Assembly: GCA_002404345.1 (NCBI GenBank) | Contig: DHJN01000090.1 | Coordinates: 1 to 14,680 of the forward strand | Direction of reading: 5' to 3' | Source of the DNA: Actinobacteria bacterium UBA4719 | GTDB lineage: Bacteria > Actinomycetota > Actinomycetes > Actinomycetales > Dermatophilaceae | DNA: 14,680 nucleotides | Shown here: one piece after another, positions 13,398-14,680 of the stretch | Numbering within the stretch: position 1 is the stretch's first letter | Layout: each line of letters begins with the position of its first letter | Made by a program: the position numbers and the translations under genes | The notes under the pieces: model-generated | The model's database searches: none | What the model was told of the DNA's origin: nothing | What the model saw: the letters and a program-made list of their open reading frames with translations, nothing else

Positions 13398-14680
13398 CAG
13401 GACTCCTCAAGAAGGAGCAGGGCCACGGGGTAGAAGCCGAGAGCGTCAGTCACCAAGAGCTCACCGGTATGGCGGGAGCCGGTGAACGCGTCGCGGTACT
13501 GACCAGGTGGCAGGGTCAGCGCGGCGTCGCCCCAGCCACCGGCAGCAGACAGGCCGGCCGGAAGTCTGGTCGCCAGGGTGATCGCGCCCCCACGGTCGAA
13601 GGCGACCAGATGTTGCTGCGCGAAGGCGCTCCCGGTCTGCCCCGGCCCGTCGACCAGCACCGGGGTGTACCCAGTGAACAGCTCGGGGTGTTCCCGGCGG
13701 GCTCGCAGTGCGCGGCTGACCACCCACAGCTTGGCCACACCTGTGCCGTCCAGGGCTGGCGGTTCGGTGAGTGCGGTCCGTGCAGTCAGGGTGGTGAGGG
13801 TCGCGTGCCGGGAACCGAAGTCCACCGGCCGCCGGTTGTCCGGGTCGGCCAGCGAGTCCTCCCACAGCTCGCTGCCCTGGTAGACGTCCGGCACCCCGGG
13901 CATGGTCAGCTGGATGACCTTCTGCGACAGCGAGTTCACCCAACCGTGCGGTTCGATCCGGGCGGCCAGGGAGGCGATCAGCTCGTGCACGTCGGAGTTG
14001 TCGTGGGCGGCGTCGACCGCGGCATGCACCGCGCTCTCGAACTCCTCGTCCGGGTCGATCCAGCCGGTGCCGTCCGCTGCTTCCCGCATGGCCTTCTCGG
14101 CATACGCGTGCAGCCGGGCCCGTTTCGCCTCTTGCGCCTCTTGCGCCTCTTGCGCCCCGCCGGAGACCGGCTCCGGCACGGAATACAGGGCAACTGCGGT
14201 CTGCCAGAGCAGGTATCCGAAGGCGGCGTTCGGTACCGGCGCGAGCGCCATCAGCCGCCGCGCGGTGTCGCCCCACTCATCCGACAGCTCGGCGAGCACC
14301 GCCAGTCGGGCGCGGATGTCCTCTCCCCGTTTGGTGTCGTGGGTGGACAGTGTCGTCATGCCTGCTGGTGTCACACTGGCGCGGCGCTGCTGCGCACTGT
14401 GGAAGTCGGCGATCCCGCAGCCGAAGGTGCCCGGGTATCCGCCGACTTCGTTCTCCCCGATGAACCGGGTGTAGCGGTAGTAGGCGGTGTCCTCGACACC
14501 CTTGGCCATGATCGCGCCGGTCAGCTGCTGGAACCGAACGCACAGCTCCTCAGTCGGGTCGGACAGCCGGGAGAGCAGCGCCTCGATGGCCGCGGTCAGC
14601 TGCGGTTGGCGGACGCTGGCGCGTTGCACGGCTTCGGCGAGGTGCTCCGCGCCGAGCGGCAGGTAGGAGCGGTACACCGG
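13397..14680 (-). CDS. treY: Malto-oligosyltrehalose synthase, C-terminal part (cut by the right window edge)
   Basis: The frame is open to the right edge and gives 427 residues, somewhat more than half of a TreY (usually about 750-800). TreY turns the reducing-end alpha-1,4 bond of a maltodextrin into an alpha-1,1 bond, which TreZ then cuts to release trehalose. Conserved blocks are GAIMAKGVEDTAYYRYTRFI (about 55-73 of the visible part), TLSTHDTKRGEDIRARL (110-125) and TMPGVPDVYQGSELWEDSLA with DPDNRRPVDF (258-287). A short Ala-Gln-Glu repeat interrupts a helical region at about 175-184. The catalytic Asp/Glu region lies beyond the edge. The real start is outside the window; the GTG near the edge should not be used as a start. 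The partner gene treX/glgX is not in view. Confidence 0.95.
   Translation of the reverse strand, partial: PVYRSYLPLGAEHLAEAVQRASVRQPQLTAAIEALLSRLSDPTEELCVRFQQLTGAIMAKGVEDTAYYRYTRFIGENEVGGYPGTFGCGIADFHSAQQRRASVTPAGMTTLSTHDTKRGEDIRARLAVLAELSDEWGDTARRLMALAPVPNAAFGYLLWQTAVALYSVPEPVSGGAQEAQEAQEAKRARLHAYAEKAMREAADGTGWIDPDEEFESAVHAAVDAAHDNSDVHELIASLAARIEPHGWVNSLSQKVIQLTMPGVPDVYQGSELWEDSLADPDNRRPVDFGSRHATLTTLTARTALTEPPALDGTGVAKLWVVSRALRARREHPELFTGYTPVLVDGPGQTGSAFAQQHLVAFDRGGAITLATRLPAGLSAAGGWGDAALTLPPGQYRDAFTGSRHTGELLVTDALGFYPVALLLLEES
14126..14152. repeat. Three exact 9-bp repeats inside treY
   Basis: CGCCTCTTG occurs three times in tandem with a partial fourth copy (to 14156). In the treY frame it encodes (Gln-Glu-Ala) units in a surface helix. 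It is in frame and probably length-variable between strains. Confidence 0.9.

Noticed and set aside
12402..13433. A 343-residue plus-strand open frame opposite treZ
   Set aside because: Antisense shadow of treZ, with no start signals and no recognisable domain.
1..14680. CRISPR arrays, tRNA or rRNA genes, transposons, phage genes
   Set aside because: No regularly spaced repeats of the right size, no cloverleaf or rRNA signatures, and no transposase or integrase motifs were seen in any frame.

Overview
The window is high-GC DNA with dense genes and many GTG starts. It carries a Mycobacterium-type dodecin, an FprA-type ferredoxin reductase and a treY-treZ pair, so an actinobacterial chromosome is the best guess. 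No phage genes, transposases, integrases, tRNAs, rRNAs or CRISPR arrays were seen. About half the window is ordinary intact genes and half is visibly decaying or rearranged sequence.

Layout from left to right. (1) The N-terminal part of a UPF0718/ArsP-type permease runs off the left edge, followed by a probable membrane-protein remnant and an intact dodecin gene. (2) A PAP2 phosphatase gene is cut short by a one-base frameshift, next to a three-copy 21-bp tandem repeat, then comes an intact fprA-like gene. (3) An island at 3721-8763 holds an OmpR-type response regulator and a MacB/LolD-style ABC operon on the minus strand (ATPase, ATPase, FtsX permease, each pair joined by an ATGA overlap). 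Divergent from its 5' end lies the 3' piece of a sensor histidine kinase. The second ATPase and the permease carry frameshifts, and the kinase has lost its sensor and phosphoacceptor parts. (4) A complete plus-strand PAP2 phosphatase is followed by about 900 bp of gene fragments: a DUF1023 hydrolase piece, a Trp/Pro-repeat protein piece, and a racemase with a large internal deletion. (5) An arsR-SRPBCC operon has a striking control region: a perfect 34-bp palindrome plus a second copy of its core 48 bp away, flanking a plausible promoter. (6) treZ and the C-terminal part of treY make trehalose from the ends of maltooligosaccharides or glycogen; they overlap by one base.

In working order the ABC operon would form a lipid, peptide or drug export or extraction complex sensed by the flanking two-component system. 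As written, only ATPase 1 and the response regulator are intact. Several breaks are single-base changes in short homopolymers, so sequencing error must be excluded for those. The kinase truncation, the racemase deletion and the lost PAP2 C-terminus cannot be explained by a single miscalled base.

I found no convincing wholly new multi-gene system. The best leads are the ArsR control region with its nearby 9-bp repeat array, the perfect 12-bp hairpin between the ABC operon and the regulator, and the in-frame two-residue insertion in the regulator's receiver domain.
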